Shown here piece after piece: positions 1 through 7,953 of a stretch of 64,000 bases of DNA; the first letter of the stretch is position 1, and each line of letters begins with the position of its first letter. The DNA comes from [Lactobacillus] rogosae (GTDB lineage: Bacteria; Bacillota; Clostridia; Lachnospirales; Lachnospiraceae): the NCBI GenBank assembly GCA_900112995.1, contig FONU01000008.1:62001-126000 (forward strand), given 5' to 3'. Made by a program: the position numbers and the translations under genes. Under the pieces are notes generated by a model that was not told the DNA's origin, searched no databases, and was given only the letters and a program-made list of their open reading frames with translations.

Positions 1-1401
1 GAATATTCCTCCAAGCTTAGATATTCCATATTTCCATACGAATATCATAATTCCACCAGATATCATTCCAGCAGTAATTCCATATTTATTAGCTTTTTTC
101 CAGAATAATGCACATAATACAACAGGTCCAAATGTAGCTCCAAATCCAGCCCATGCAAATGATACAATTTCAAATACAGAACTGTCCGGATTTGATGCAA
201 GAATAATTGAAATTACAGATATAATTACAACTGTAATTCTAGCTACATTCATAGATGCCTTTTTAGATATTTTAATATGGAACACATCTGTAAGTATATT
301 CTGTGAAATACTTGAAGCTGCTGCTAGTAACTGTGAATCTGCTGTAGACATTGTCGCTGCAAGAATTCCTGCTAATATAACACCAGCAATTATGGCTGTG
401 GCAACTCCGTGTGTAGATAATAAATGTGCTATTTTTACAATTATCGTCTCAGAGTTACTTCCTGTAAGTGTTTCAATAGCACCTGCCTTAGTCATACTAA
501 GACCAACAATACCAATAAATACAGCTACAGATAAAGAAATAACTACCCATATAGAAGCAACTCTTCTTGATAATTTAAGCTTTTCTTCGTCCTCTATAGC
601 CATAAATCTCAATAATACATGTGGCATACCAAAGTATCCAAGTCCCCACGCTAACATAGATGCAATTTTAAGCAGGCTGTAAGGCTCTGCTGAATTAGTC
701 GCTGCTGAATATGTATCAAATAATCCAAGATATCCTGGAAGTGCTTTGGAATTTTCCATAACCATATCAAAGCCACCTGCAACATTAACACCATATACAA
801 CAACTACAACTAGTGCTATTGTCATAACTATACTTTGAATTAAATCTGTCATACTAGCGGCAAGGAAGCCACCTAATGTACAATATGCAACAATGACAAT
901 TGCACTTATTATCATTGCTGTTAAATAATTAAATCCAAAAAGACTTGAAAACAGCTTACCACAGGCGGCAAATCCTGAAGCTGTATATGGAATAAAGAAT
1001 ACTACAATAACTATAGCAGCTATTAATGTTAATATTCTCTTATCATCTCCAAATCTCTTTGAAAAGAAATCAGGAATTGTAAATGAATCATATGCTTGTG
1101 TATATTTACGTATTCTTTTAGCTACAATCAGCCAGTTCACATATGTTCCTATTGCAAGACCTATAGCTGTCCATGCTGCATCCGCAACACCTGTAAGATA
1201 AGCAAGTCCTGGCAGTCCCATTAAAAGCCAGCTACTCATATCAGACGCTTCTGCACTCATAGCTGTAACAAATGGTCCTAACTTTCGTCCACCAAGATAA
1301 AAATCATCAACAGCGTTGTTCTTCTTTGAACATAGAACACCAATGTACACAACTGCGGCAAGATATATAATTATCGTTGCCATAATAATAATCTGTGACA
1401 T
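1..1401 (-). CDS. putP: Sodium/proline symporter PutP (C-terminus beyond window)
   Basis: Na+-coupled proline uptake carrier of the solute:sodium symporter family. I translated it from the ATG at 1401, which follows a GGGAGAA ribosome-binding site. The N-terminus is a membrane segment followed by YLGGRKLGPFVTAMSAEASD and SSWLLMGLPG, which are typical of PutP. About 467 codons are visible, against roughly 500 for the family, so only the C-terminal end is lost at the left window edge. It stands alone behind a terminator (1499-1549) and its own sigma-A-type promoter (1459-1488), so it is probably monocistronic at its start. Proline as substrate is inferred from similarity; other SSS carriers share the fold. 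Confidence 0.9.
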   Translation of the reverse strand, partial: MSQIIIMATIIIYLAAVVYIGVLCSKKNNAVDDFYLGGRKLGPFVTAMSAEASDMSSWLLMGLPGLAYLTGVADAAWTAIGLAIGTYVNWLIVAKRIRKYTQAYDSFTIPDFFSKRFGDDKRILTLIAAIVIVVFFIPYTASGFAACGKLFSSLFGFNYLTAMIISAIVIVAYCTLGGFLAASMTDLIQSIVMTIALVVVVVYGVNVAGGFDMVMENSKALPGYLGLFDTYSAATNSAEPYSLLKIASMLAWGLGYFGMPHVLLRFMAIEDEEKLKLSRRVASIWVVISLSVAVFIGIVGLSMTKAGAIETLTGSNSETIIVKIAHLLSTHGVATAIIAGVILAGILAATMSTADSQLLAAASSISQNILTDVFHIKISKKASMNVARITVVIISVISIILASNPDSSVFEIVSFAWAGFGATFGPVVLCALFWKKANKYGITAGMISGGIMIFVWKYGISKLGGIF

Positions 1402-1458
1402 AATTTTCTCCCTTTGTTAATTTTTGTTAATTTATGTAATTTTTATAATAACTTATAA

Positions 1459-1488
1459 AGTATATCACAAATTATGACCTTTAGTCAA
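1459..1488 (-). promoter_or_regulatory. Predicted sigma-A promoter of putP
   Basis: Minus strand shows TTGACT, an 18-bp spacer and TATACT. It lies between the upstream terminator and the putP start codon, giving a leader of about 50 nt. Confidence 0.6.
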
Positions 1489-1498
1489 AAATTGTCAC

Positions 1499-1549
1499 AA
1501 AAAAAGTATCATATAATTCATCTTTATATTAAGACAAATTATATGATAC
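1499..1549 (-). terminator. Rho-independent terminator after the degenerate L,D-transpeptidase gene
   Basis: A 13-bp perfect inverted repeat (1506-1518 with 1537-1549) is followed on the minus strand by seven T residues. It ends the operon that includes 1556-2254 and separates it from putP. Confidence 0.85.
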
Positions 1550-1555
1550 TCATAT

Positions 1556-2254
1556 TTATTCTTCGAGTTTATCAACATAGTTATATTTTTTAAATTCTGT
1601 TATATTAACTGAAGAAGGGATATCGAAATCATTCTCTATCTGCACCCGTGTATTAACACCGCAGTTATTATATATCCATTTGGCATCGGCAGGTGTCATA
1701 TAGATTGAACCGCTTGAAGCACTTGTTCCCATTTTATTATATTCATCTATATTCATATTACCAACTGTCTTGGTAAAATATGCAGATGAACATATATATT
1801 CTGAATTATTAAGTCTTGTACTATAATGACCATATCCAGTAATATCAAGCTTACGCCACTCAGCCTTCTCTGATATAAATGTGTCACCAGTATTAATATT
1901 ACTGTTAACAGATACATAAAAAGCCTTCACAACATTATCGAACCCATTATTAGAATTTATACTGTATATAATAGCAATGTTCCTGCTGACATTAATTCTA
2001 ATCTTATACGACTGGTTCTTTGCTATATATGCAGACTCCTCTGTTGTTGAACCGGTATCTTCCTCTGTTGTATCTGCAGACTCATCACTATCTGATGATA
2101 CATTATCATTATGCATACTGACTATCGTCTTAAATGCAAACAACAATATCAATAAAAGCAACAGTAAAATTAAAACATATACTATTAAATTACTGCCTTT
2201 GAACCATCTTTTAATATCTTTCTTCTTTATGCGCTTATAACCACGAATTTCCAT
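1556..2254 (-). CDS. Membrane-anchored YkuD-like protein with catalytic residues lost
   Basis: A 232-residue protein with a basic N-terminus, one hydrophobic segment (about residues 24-43), a Ser/Thr/Asp/Glu-rich linker (about 50-75) and an extracellular domain. I read that domain as a degenerate L,D-transpeptidase (YkuD) fold: the beta-rich start, the 'TPADAKWIYNN..VNTRVQI' tail and the spacing fit the family. The usual active-site motif S-H-G-C-x-R appears as S-S-G-S-I-Y (residues 180-185), and the upstream conserved His position carries Cys155. Peptidoglycan cross-linking activity is therefore unlikely; a binding or structural role is inference. It follows the kinase-like gene by 5 bp, without a strong ribosome-binding site. 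Confidence 0.65.
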   Translation of the reverse strand: MEIRGYKRIKKKDIKRWFKGSNLIVYVLILLLLLLILLFAFKTIVSMHNDNVSSDSDESADTTEEDTGSTTEESAYIAKNQSYKIRINVSRNIAIIYSINSNNGFDNVVKAFYVSVNSNINTGDTFISEKAEWRKLDITGYGHYSTRLNNSEYICSSAYFTKTVGNMNIDEYNKMGTSASSGSIYMTPADAKWIYNNCGVNTRVQIENDFDIPSSVNITEFKKYNYVDKLEE

Positions 2255-2259
2255 ATCAA

Positions 2260-2895
2260 TTAACCATTATTCTGATTTTTCTCTTTAAGTTCTATGAACT
2301 TTAATATAAGCTCAATAGCTCCATCAATTCCTACAAGACCACTATCTATACATAAATCATAGCTCTTAGCTTCGCCCCACTTCTTACTTGAATAATAATT
2401 GTAGTAGCTTGCTCTCTTCTTATCTGTCTTCTGTATAAGATCAGCAGCCTTAGAATCATTTAGTTCATATAACTTCTTAATTCTCTTAATTCTTTCATCA
2501 AGACTTGCTTTAATCCATACACTTACTGCAAATGGATCATCTTCAAGTGCATAGTCTGCACAACGTCCAACAATCACACAAGACTCTTTAGCTGCAAGCT
2601 TCTTTATTGCATCAAACTGTGCCAAGAATACTTTGTGATTAATTGGCATATCAACATATGAATTAGAATAACCAAGTGAATATGTATCCATAACCAAAGA
2701 ATAAAGGAAACTGTTAGTAGGCTTTTCATCCTGAGAGGCAAATAACTCCTCACACAATCCACTTTCCTTTGCAGCAACCTGAAGAAGTTCCTTATCATAA
2801 CATTTAATTCCTAACTTCTCAGCAAGCTTCATTCCTATCTCGTGTCCGCCACTACCAAATTCACGACCTATTGTAATTACTGTTCTTTCATCCAT
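2260..2895 (-). CDS. Cytidylate kinase-like family protein
   Basis: A 211-residue P-loop protein of the cytidylate kinase-like family. The N-terminus TIGREFGSGGHEIGMKLAEK matches the family's modified nucleotide-binding loop, and 'KCYDKELL' and 'VIVGRCADYAL' follow as usual. These proteins are widespread in Clostridia in addition to true Cmk and their substrate is mostly unproven, so I give no symbol. The start follows a GGGAGGTAATG ribosome-binding site. A TATAAT sequence about 70 bp upstream may be the -10 box of its promoter, but no good -35 is visible. It forms an operon with the degenerate L,D-transpeptidase gene downstream. Confidence 0.8.
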   Translation of the reverse strand: MDERTVITIGREFGSGGHEIGMKLAEKLGIKCYDKELLQVAAKESGLCEELFASQDEKPTNSFLYSLVMDTYSLGYSNSYVDMPINHKVFLAQFDAIKKLAAKESCVIVGRCADYALEDDPFAVSVWIKASLDERIKRIKKLYELNDSKAADLIQKTDKKRASYYNYYSSKKWGEAKSYDLCIDSGLVGIDGAIELILKFIELKEKNQNNG

Positions 2896-3028
2896 AATAC
2901 ATTACCTCCCGGTTACCTAAATATTTCAAACAGCTCTTTGATTTAGTTGTATTATACATTAAATTGTATATAAAATCCAGCTATTTTATGCAAAATTCAT
3001 TCATTTTACACAATATTTTTGATATTTA

Positions 3029-3559
3029 TTAATAACCGCTGGACATCATCTTCTTAAGATAATCGGATATTTCTTTGCCATATCGGTTGGAAATAACGCT
3101 GAACTGGCTTGGGGTAACACAGACCAGGCGGATATTACTGTACCCTCTTGCTCCAAACATATATTTCTTTACAATGTTAGTCTTCTCTATCATAAGCTTT
3201 ACATTATCATCAGGCTTATTTCTTGTAATAATTATAAATGAAATATACGAATACATATGATTTTTACAAGGAAGTTTGTTATCATTACGGACAAAATGCG
3301 GTTCTATCTGCTCAATCGTGAACTTAACAAGATCCTTTAACTGTTCTTCATCAAGTGAATCACTGTTAATAAAGAATAAATGCTCAAAACATTTCATATC
3401 CCATAATTTTGCAGAATCAGTTGTCGAGAACTTATCCCTGTTCTTGTAATTATATGCGTATATGACAAATTTTCTATTGTTAAACCAATAATTATGATAT
3501 ATATCAAATGTATCCGAAATACCATTTAATATAGTATCAATAAACTCTTTCCTTCTCAT
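3029..3559 (-). CDS. Conserved hypothetical protein
   Basis: I do not recognise this 176-residue protein with certainty. It has no signal peptide or membrane segment and looks cytosolic, with an alternating beta/alpha pattern. Conspicuous stretches are 'YAYNYKNRDKFSTTDSAKLW', 'CFEHLFF' and 'NHMYSYISFIIIT'. The start codon follows an AGGA element. It is separated from rluD upstream by 114 bp and from the kinase-like gene downstream by 133 bp, so it may be transcribed alone. No function is assigned. Confidence 0.7.
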   Translation of the reverse strand: MRRKEFIDTILNGISDTFDIYHNYWFNNRKFVIYAYNYKNRDKFSTTDSAKLWDMKCFEHLFFINSDSLDEEQLKDLVKFTIEQIEPHFVRNDNKLPCKNHMYSYISFIIITRNKPDDNVKLMIEKTNIVKKYMFGARGYSNIRLVCVTPSQFSVISNRYGKEISDYLKKMMSSGY

Positions 3560-3673
3560 AATCCTACTACCTGCTATAAATCCTGATATCTGTCATATTG
3601 AAGTGCCCAGACAATACTTGATATTTACTATATAAATAATTATATACTGTTATCTGCTTCTGTATAATATGAC

Positions 3674-4642
3674 TTAACTGTTCCTTAACCGGCTAATAAC
3701 CTTTTGAAAATATTCTGGCAAATCTGCACTATATTCCACATACTCTTTGGTTGTCGGATGTATAAAGCCAAGAACACCTGCGTGCAGGGTCTGTCCACAC
3801 AGATTAAATGGAGATTTGCCGCTTCCATATACATCATCTCCAAGTAACGGATGTCCTATGCTTGCCATATGAACTCTTATCTGATGTGTCCGTCCGGTTT
3901 CTAACTGACATTCAATGTAACTGAATTTGCCAAATTGTTCTAATACCCTATAATGCGTTACTGCCCTTTTACCATTCTTTTTATCAACTGCCATCTTCTT
4001 TCTGTCTGATGGATTGCGGCCAATCGGAGCATCTACAACACCCTCAGTGTTATTAAATTGATTATGTACTATGGCATAATATTTTCTTGTAATAGAATGA
4101 ACACTTAACTGCTGTGCAATAAAATTATGTGCATAATCATTCTTGCAGGCAACGATAACACCTGTTGTATTCATATCAATTCTGTGAACTATTCCCGGTC
4201 TTAATACACCATTAATTCCCGATAGATTATCACGGCAATGATACATCAGGGCATTAACAAGCGTTCCACTATAGTGCCCTGCAGCTGGATGTACAACCAT
4301 ACCTTTTGGCTTATTAATAACTATTATGTCGTCATCTTCATACACTATATCAAGCGGAATATCCTCAGGAACAATTTCAGGAACTACAAGCTCAGGAATA
4401 TGTACATTTATAATATCATCAGCCGCAACCTTATAATTGGATTTGACTTTGTTATTATTGACAGTAATCATCCCCTCATCAAGCAGCTTCTGTATTCTTG
4501 AACGCGATACATCTGCCAGTTCATCAGAAAGATACTTGTCAATTCGTGTATTCTTATCATCAATATCTACAATAAATGTAGTATCTTCCAGCAAATTTTC
4601 TTTATCCGTATTTATTATTTCGTCAACCATAGTATTCTGCAT
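3674..4642 (-). CDS. rluD: Ribosomal large-subunit pseudouridine synthase, RluD/RluA family
   Basis: RNA pseudouridine synthase that isomerises uridines in 23S rRNA. After a short leader comes an S4 RNA-binding domain ('RIDKYLSDELADVSRSRIQK'), then the catalytic domain with HRIDMNTTG, which contains the catalytic Asp of the HRLDxxTSG motif, and the 'GRTHQIRVHMASIGHPLLGD' region. I chose the ATG at 4642 because it follows TTGAGGAATAG, a good ribosome-binding site; an in-frame ATG at 4678 lacks one. Length is about 322 residues, normal for RluD. It is the last gene after lspA, with a gap of about 57 bp from the chosen start; the lspA-rluD pairing is common in Firmicutes. Confidence 0.9.
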   Translation of the reverse strand: MQNTMVDEIINTDKENLLEDTTFIVDIDDKNTRIDKYLSDELADVSRSRIQKLLDEGMITVNNNKVKSNYKVAADDIINVHIPELVVPEIVPEDIPLDIVYEDDDIIVINKPKGMVVHPAAGHYSGTLVNALMYHCRDNLSGINGVLRPGIVHRIDMNTTGVIVACKNDYAHNFIAQQLSVHSITRKYYAIVHNQFNNTEGVVDAPIGRNPSDRKKMAVDKKNGKRAVTHYRVLEQFGKFSYIECQLETGRTHQIRVHMASIGHPLLGDDVYGSGKSPFNLCGQTLHAGVLGFIHPTTKEYVEYSADLPEYFQKVISRLRNS

Positions 4643-4699
4643 TCTATTCCTCAATTCTAATAATAATCCAAGATTCATATAATTAATATATTGCCCTGC

Positions 4700-5260
4700 T
4701 TATTTCTTTAAAGATAAGAACGCAAAATCATCTTCATTCTTATATACAAAAAGAATAAGTATTATAAATATAATAACTGACACTGTAACATAACAATCTG
4801 CTATATTAAATACTGGAAAATTAATTATTTTGAAATATATAAAATCACGCACATATCCCAATCTCACCCTGTCTATAAAGTTTCCTATAGCTCCAGCAGC
4901 AAGTAAAATACAGCTTATGTATACAGGTATATATTTCCTGATTAATGGTGTCTTAAGAACTACGTATGTAATTAAACATATCATAATTACTGTAAGCACC
5001 AGAAAGGCATTAATTTTCCCGCTAAACATTCCAAATGCACTTCCGTTATTTCTAAGATATGTAAGATGAAGAACATCTTTAATAATTACAAAATCCGGCT
5101 TATTGTACAACCTTTGTTCAGCTATATACTTAGTTATCTGGTCTATCTGCGTAAGCACTGCTGTTATAACAATATATAAGACAAGGCTTAATATTCGTCT
5201 TTTCTTACTAATGCAGTTAAAATCCTGTTGTGCTGTGTTGATAATATCTGTATCTGACAT
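4700..5260 (-). CDS. lspA: Lipoprotein signal peptidase (signal peptidase II)
   Basis: Aspartyl membrane protease that removes the signal peptide from diacylglyceryl-modified prolipoproteins. It has four hydrophobic segments. The conserved motifs NNGSAFG, GNFIDRVRLGYVRDF and FPVFNIADCYV are present, with the catalytic aspartates at about D130 and D155. At 186 residues it is slightly longer than usual because of a 20-residue polar N-terminus. The ATG follows TTGGAGAATAG. It is downstream of aroB, but a structured intergenic element (5301-5369) lies between them. Confidence 0.95.
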   Translation of the reverse strand: MSDTDIINTAQQDFNCISKKRRILSLVLYIVITAVLTQIDQITKYIAEQRLYNKPDFVIIKDVLHLTYLRNNGSAFGMFSGKINAFLVLTVIMICLITYVVLKTPLIRKYIPVYISCILLAAGAIGNFIDRVRLGYVRDFIYFKIINFPVFNIADCYVTVSVIIFIILILFVYKNEDDFAFLSLKK

Positions 5261-5300
5261 ATATTCTATTCTCCAATTATTATGTTCTCTTTATAAAACA

Positions 5301-5369
5301 GAATGTGCTTTGCACATTCACACGCCAAGCACGGTCGTTAGCGTTAAACCAGAGCTTCGTGCAAGTGTG
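5301..5369. repeat. GC-rich palindromic intergenic element between aroB and lspA
   Basis: Two adjoining inverted repeats. GAATGTGC/GCACATTC closes a 3-nt loop (5301-5319). A larger hairpin has CACAC/GTGTG and GCACG/CGTGC arms (5319-5323 with 5365-5369; 5329-5333 with 5358-5362). The element is about 51% G+C inside a much A+T-richer intergenic region. On the minus strand the small hairpin is followed by TGTTTTATAAA, so it may also terminate aroB transcription. It resembles a REP or miniature mobile element, but no second copy is visible in this window. Confidence 0.6.
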
Positions 5370-5416
5370 TATCATCGTCACATAGTATTTTTATGTAATA
5401 TGGTGTTTTATTGAAA

Positions 5417-6514
5417 TTACCTATTACATAAAATAACATCTTTTAATGCTGCAAGCATCTCCTCATCTGTTACATCATAGTCAATATAAGCATTACCGAT
5501 TTCTTTTAAAAGAATAAATTTAATCTTGCCTGCATCCATTTTTTTATCGCTCTTTGACACTTTGACAACATCTTCTGCTGTAATTCCTGTTACATTAAGA
5601 GGGAAATCATATAACTTGAACATATCTATTGCATCATTATATGCCTTCTCATCAATATCGCCTCTGTTGACTGATATTCTTAATGCGGCAATCATTCCAA
5701 GTGTAACACATTCGCCGTGATAGAGTTTGAAATCCATAAGCTTTTCTATTGCGTGTCCTAATGTATGTCCATAATTAAGAAGTGCCCTGTCGCCTTTTTC
5801 TTTAGGATCTTTTTCTACAACTTCTCTCTTTATATTGCAGCTTACATATATCATCTGCTCTAAGGCATCTGAATTTCTGCTCTTAATATTACTGATATTA
5901 TCTCTTAACCATTCATAATATGCGGCATCTTTAATAAGGCCGTGCTTGATTATTTCACCAAAACCAGAATTGAATAATCTGTCTGAGAGGCTCTTAAGCA
6001 CTGATATATTCATATATACAAGCTTAGGCTGGTAAAATGCTCCTACCATATTCTTGTATGCTCTGAAATCAACACCTGTCTTTCCACCAATACTTGAATC
6101 AACCTGTGCAAGAAGAGATGTGGGAACCTGTATAAAGCTTATTCCTCTAAGATATGTAGCTGCTGTAAATCCAGTTAAATCTCCAACAACACCACCACCA
6201 AGTGCTACAAGCATATCTTTTCTATCAAAATGGTTCTTAATAAGAAACTCATATACATCTTCAACTGTATCAAGATTCTTGTTAGCCTCGCCAGCTTCAA
6301 ATACAAATGTAAATACCTTATTGCCAGTCTTTAATAACTGTTCTTCTATATGCTTCGCATATAAAGGTGCAACATTGCTGTCAGACACAATACAGAGTTT
6401 TCTTCCTGTAACTCCTAACTTATCAAATTCTTCTGCTAACTTATCAAAGCTCTGTTCAATAACAATATTATATAAAGGCTTTCCTTCGTATTTAACATTA
6501 ATACACTTAGACAT
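5417..6514 (-). CDS. aroB: 3-dehydroquinate synthase
   Basis: Second enzyme of the shikimate pathway, converting DAHP to 3-dehydroquinate with NAD+ and a divalent metal. The nucleotide-binding motif GGGVVGDLTGFTAATYLRG is intact, as are GKTGVDF and the metal ligand region 'NYGHTLGHAIE'. I chose the ATG at 6514, because the TTG at 6526 sits inside the GGAG ribosome-binding site of that ATG. Length is about 365 residues, normal for AroB. It lies between sepF and lspA, a place usually occupied by other ylm/divIVA-type genes in Firmicutes, so its location may be lineage-specific. Confidence 0.95.
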   Translation of the reverse strand: MSKCINVKYEGKPLYNIVIEQSFDKLAEEFDKLGVTGRKLCIVSDSNVAPLYAKHIEEQLLKTGNKVFTFVFEAGEANKNLDTVEDVYEFLIKNHFDRKDMLVALGGGVVGDLTGFTAATYLRGISFIQVPTSLLAQVDSSIGGKTGVDFRAYKNMVGAFYQPKLVYMNISVLKSLSDRLFNSGFGEIIKHGLIKDAAYYEWLRDNISNIKSRNSDALEQMIYVSCNIKREVVEKDPKEKGDRALLNYGHTLGHAIEKLMDFKLYHGECVTLGMIAALRISVNRGDIDEKAYNDAIDMFKLYDFPLNVTGITAEDVVKVSKSDKKMDAGKIKFILLKEIGNAYIDYDVTDEEMLAALKDVILCNR

Positions 6515-6547
6515 AATATTCTCCAATCCAATCTTAGTAATAACTAA

Positions 6548-6580
6548 ACTGCCACTCCTTGCAAACCAAAGAGTGGCAGT
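6548..6580 (-). terminator. Perfect 10-bp hairpin after sepF
   Basis: ACTGCCACTC at 6548-6557 pairs exactly with 6571-6580 around a 13-nt loop. On the minus strand it is followed by TTAGTTATTA, a weak U tract, so it may be a leaky terminator or an mRNA-stabilising hairpin between sepF and aroB. Confidence 0.55.
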
Positions 6581-6592
6581 AATATAAATTAT

Positions 6593-7129
6593 CTAGAACT
6601 TTGTATCATTCTTAAATGATGTAAGATCAATACCACCAGCTACTATCTCAGGAATATCGCCTGAAATATCCACATTAGGAGGTGTAACAAGGAATATGTA
6701 ATTGGTAATCTTCTGTAAATTACCTCTTATCGAATAACACGAGCCTGCCGAATAATCAATTATTCTCTGTGCAATCTCAACGTGAATTCCTTCAAGATTA
6801 AGTACAACAGCCTTACCACTTAAAAGCGTATCTGTTATCTCACTTGCATCTTCCATAGACTCTGGTCTGATAACAACTACTTCAAGACCTCTCGCTGTCT
6901 GCTTAATTGGAACAACCTTTCCTCTTGAGTTCTTAGGCTTGTCGCTCATTGTAAATGAAGTTGATGTATCTTCATCATCTGACTTCTTAGAACCTGAAAA
7001 AAGCTTCTTTCTTGCTGAAGGCTTATCATCATCTTCGTCATCATCAAATTCTTCATCGTAATCGTAATCATCATCAAATTCATCATCCTGAACCTTGAAA
7101 AGATTCAAAAATCCATCAACAAAACTCAT
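6593..7129 (-). CDS. sepF: Cell division protein SepF
   Basis: FtsZ-bundling, membrane-associated division factor. The N-terminus 'MSFVDGFLNLFKV' is an amphipathic membrane-binding helix. It is followed by a long acidic linker (about residues 15-36, almost all Asp/Glu), a polar stretch, and the C-terminal SepF domain ('VVVIRPESMEDASEITDTLL', 'VVLNLEGI', 'SGCYSIRG'-like segment). The 178 residues are longer than the about 150 of Bacillus SepF because of the linker. The start follows GGGAGAGATGTT. It is downstream of ylmE, the classical Firmicute arrangement. Confidence 0.93.
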   Translation of the reverse strand: MSFVDGFLNLFKVQDDEFDDDYDYDEEFDDDEDDDKPSARKKLFSGSKKSDDEDTSTSFTMSDKPKNSRGKVVPIKQTARGLEVVVIRPESMEDASEITDTLLSGKAVVLNLEGIHVEIAQRIIDYSAGSCYSIRGNLQKITNYIFLVTPPNVDISGDIPEIVAGGIDLTSFKNDTKF

Positions 7130-7218
7130 AACATCTCTCCCTAATATATTATAATATTACATTAATTATAGTAACTAAAAATCTTATCCTTCTGTATCAA
7201 CACACATATGTCTTTATC

Positions 7219-7935
7219 TTACGCATTACCATAATCTCTATGTCCGAATATAGCAGTACCAACTCTTATATGAGTAGCACCTTCTTCAACAGCTATAACA
7301 TAATCATTAGTCATACCCATTGAAAGCACATCCATATTGATATTATCAATGTTTTTAGCATTAATGTCAACACATAATTGCTTTAATTGTCTGAAATAAC
7401 ACCTATTATCTTCGGGATTTTCTACATATGGAGCACTTGTCATCAATCCACGGACTCTAATTCCACTAAATCCACTAATTGCTCTAACAAACGCTTCAAC
7501 TTCTTCTGGTTTAAAACCAAATTTATTAAGTTCGCCTGCAACATTTACTTCAATTAAAATGTCAGCTATAATCCCTTTTTTAACAGCCTCCTGATTAACA
7601 GCCTCTGCTAATCTTAATGAATCAACCGAATGAATCATAGAAGCCCTGCCAACAACATATTTAACTTTATTACGCTGTAAATGTCCTATCATATGCCATA
7701 CTATATCTTTAGGAAGAGCATCAACTTTATCTACCATTTCCTGAACATAATTCTCTCCAAACTGGTGTTCACCACATTCATATATCTGCATTATATCTTC
7801 CTGTGGCTTAGTCTTGCTTACTGCAATAAGGCACACTTCACTCTTATCACGTCCGCTCCTCTCGCAAGCTGCTTTAATATTCTTCTTAACAGCTTCATAA
7901 TTAGATTTTAGCATTTCATTATGATTATCCAACAT
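7219..7935 (-). CDS. ylmE: YggS/YlmE family PLP-binding protein
   Basis: Pyridoxal-5'-phosphate homeostasis protein (PLPBP family), a TIM-barrel protein without known catalysis. The PLP lysine sits in 'CLIAVSKTKP' near residue 45, and the C-terminal motifs 'LSMGMTNDYVIAVEEGATHIRVGTAIFG' are intact. The 238 residues match the family. The ATG follows GGAGAATTGCT. It lies between the HlyD-like gene and sepF; the ylmE-sepF association is widespread in Firmicutes and Actinobacteria. Confidence 0.93.
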   Translation of the reverse strand: MLDNHNEMLKSNYEAVKKNIKAACERSGRDKSEVCLIAVSKTKPQEDIMQIYECGEHQFGENYVQEMVDKVDALPKDIVWHMIGHLQRNKVKYVVGRASMIHSVDSLRLAEAVNQEAVKKGIIADILIEVNVAGELNKFGFKPEEVEAFVRAISGFSGIRVRGLMTSAPYVENPEDNRCYFRQLKQLCVDINAKNIDNINMDVLSMGMTNDYVIAVEEGATHIRVGTAIFGHRDYGNA

Positions 7936-7953
7936 AGCAATTCTCCATTCTGA

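Noticed and set aside
392-682. 96-codon plus-strand reading frame within putP
   Set aside because: It is the opposite-strand shadow of a clear PutP sequence and has no ribosome-binding site. The same reasoning applies to the other plus-strand frames across the window.
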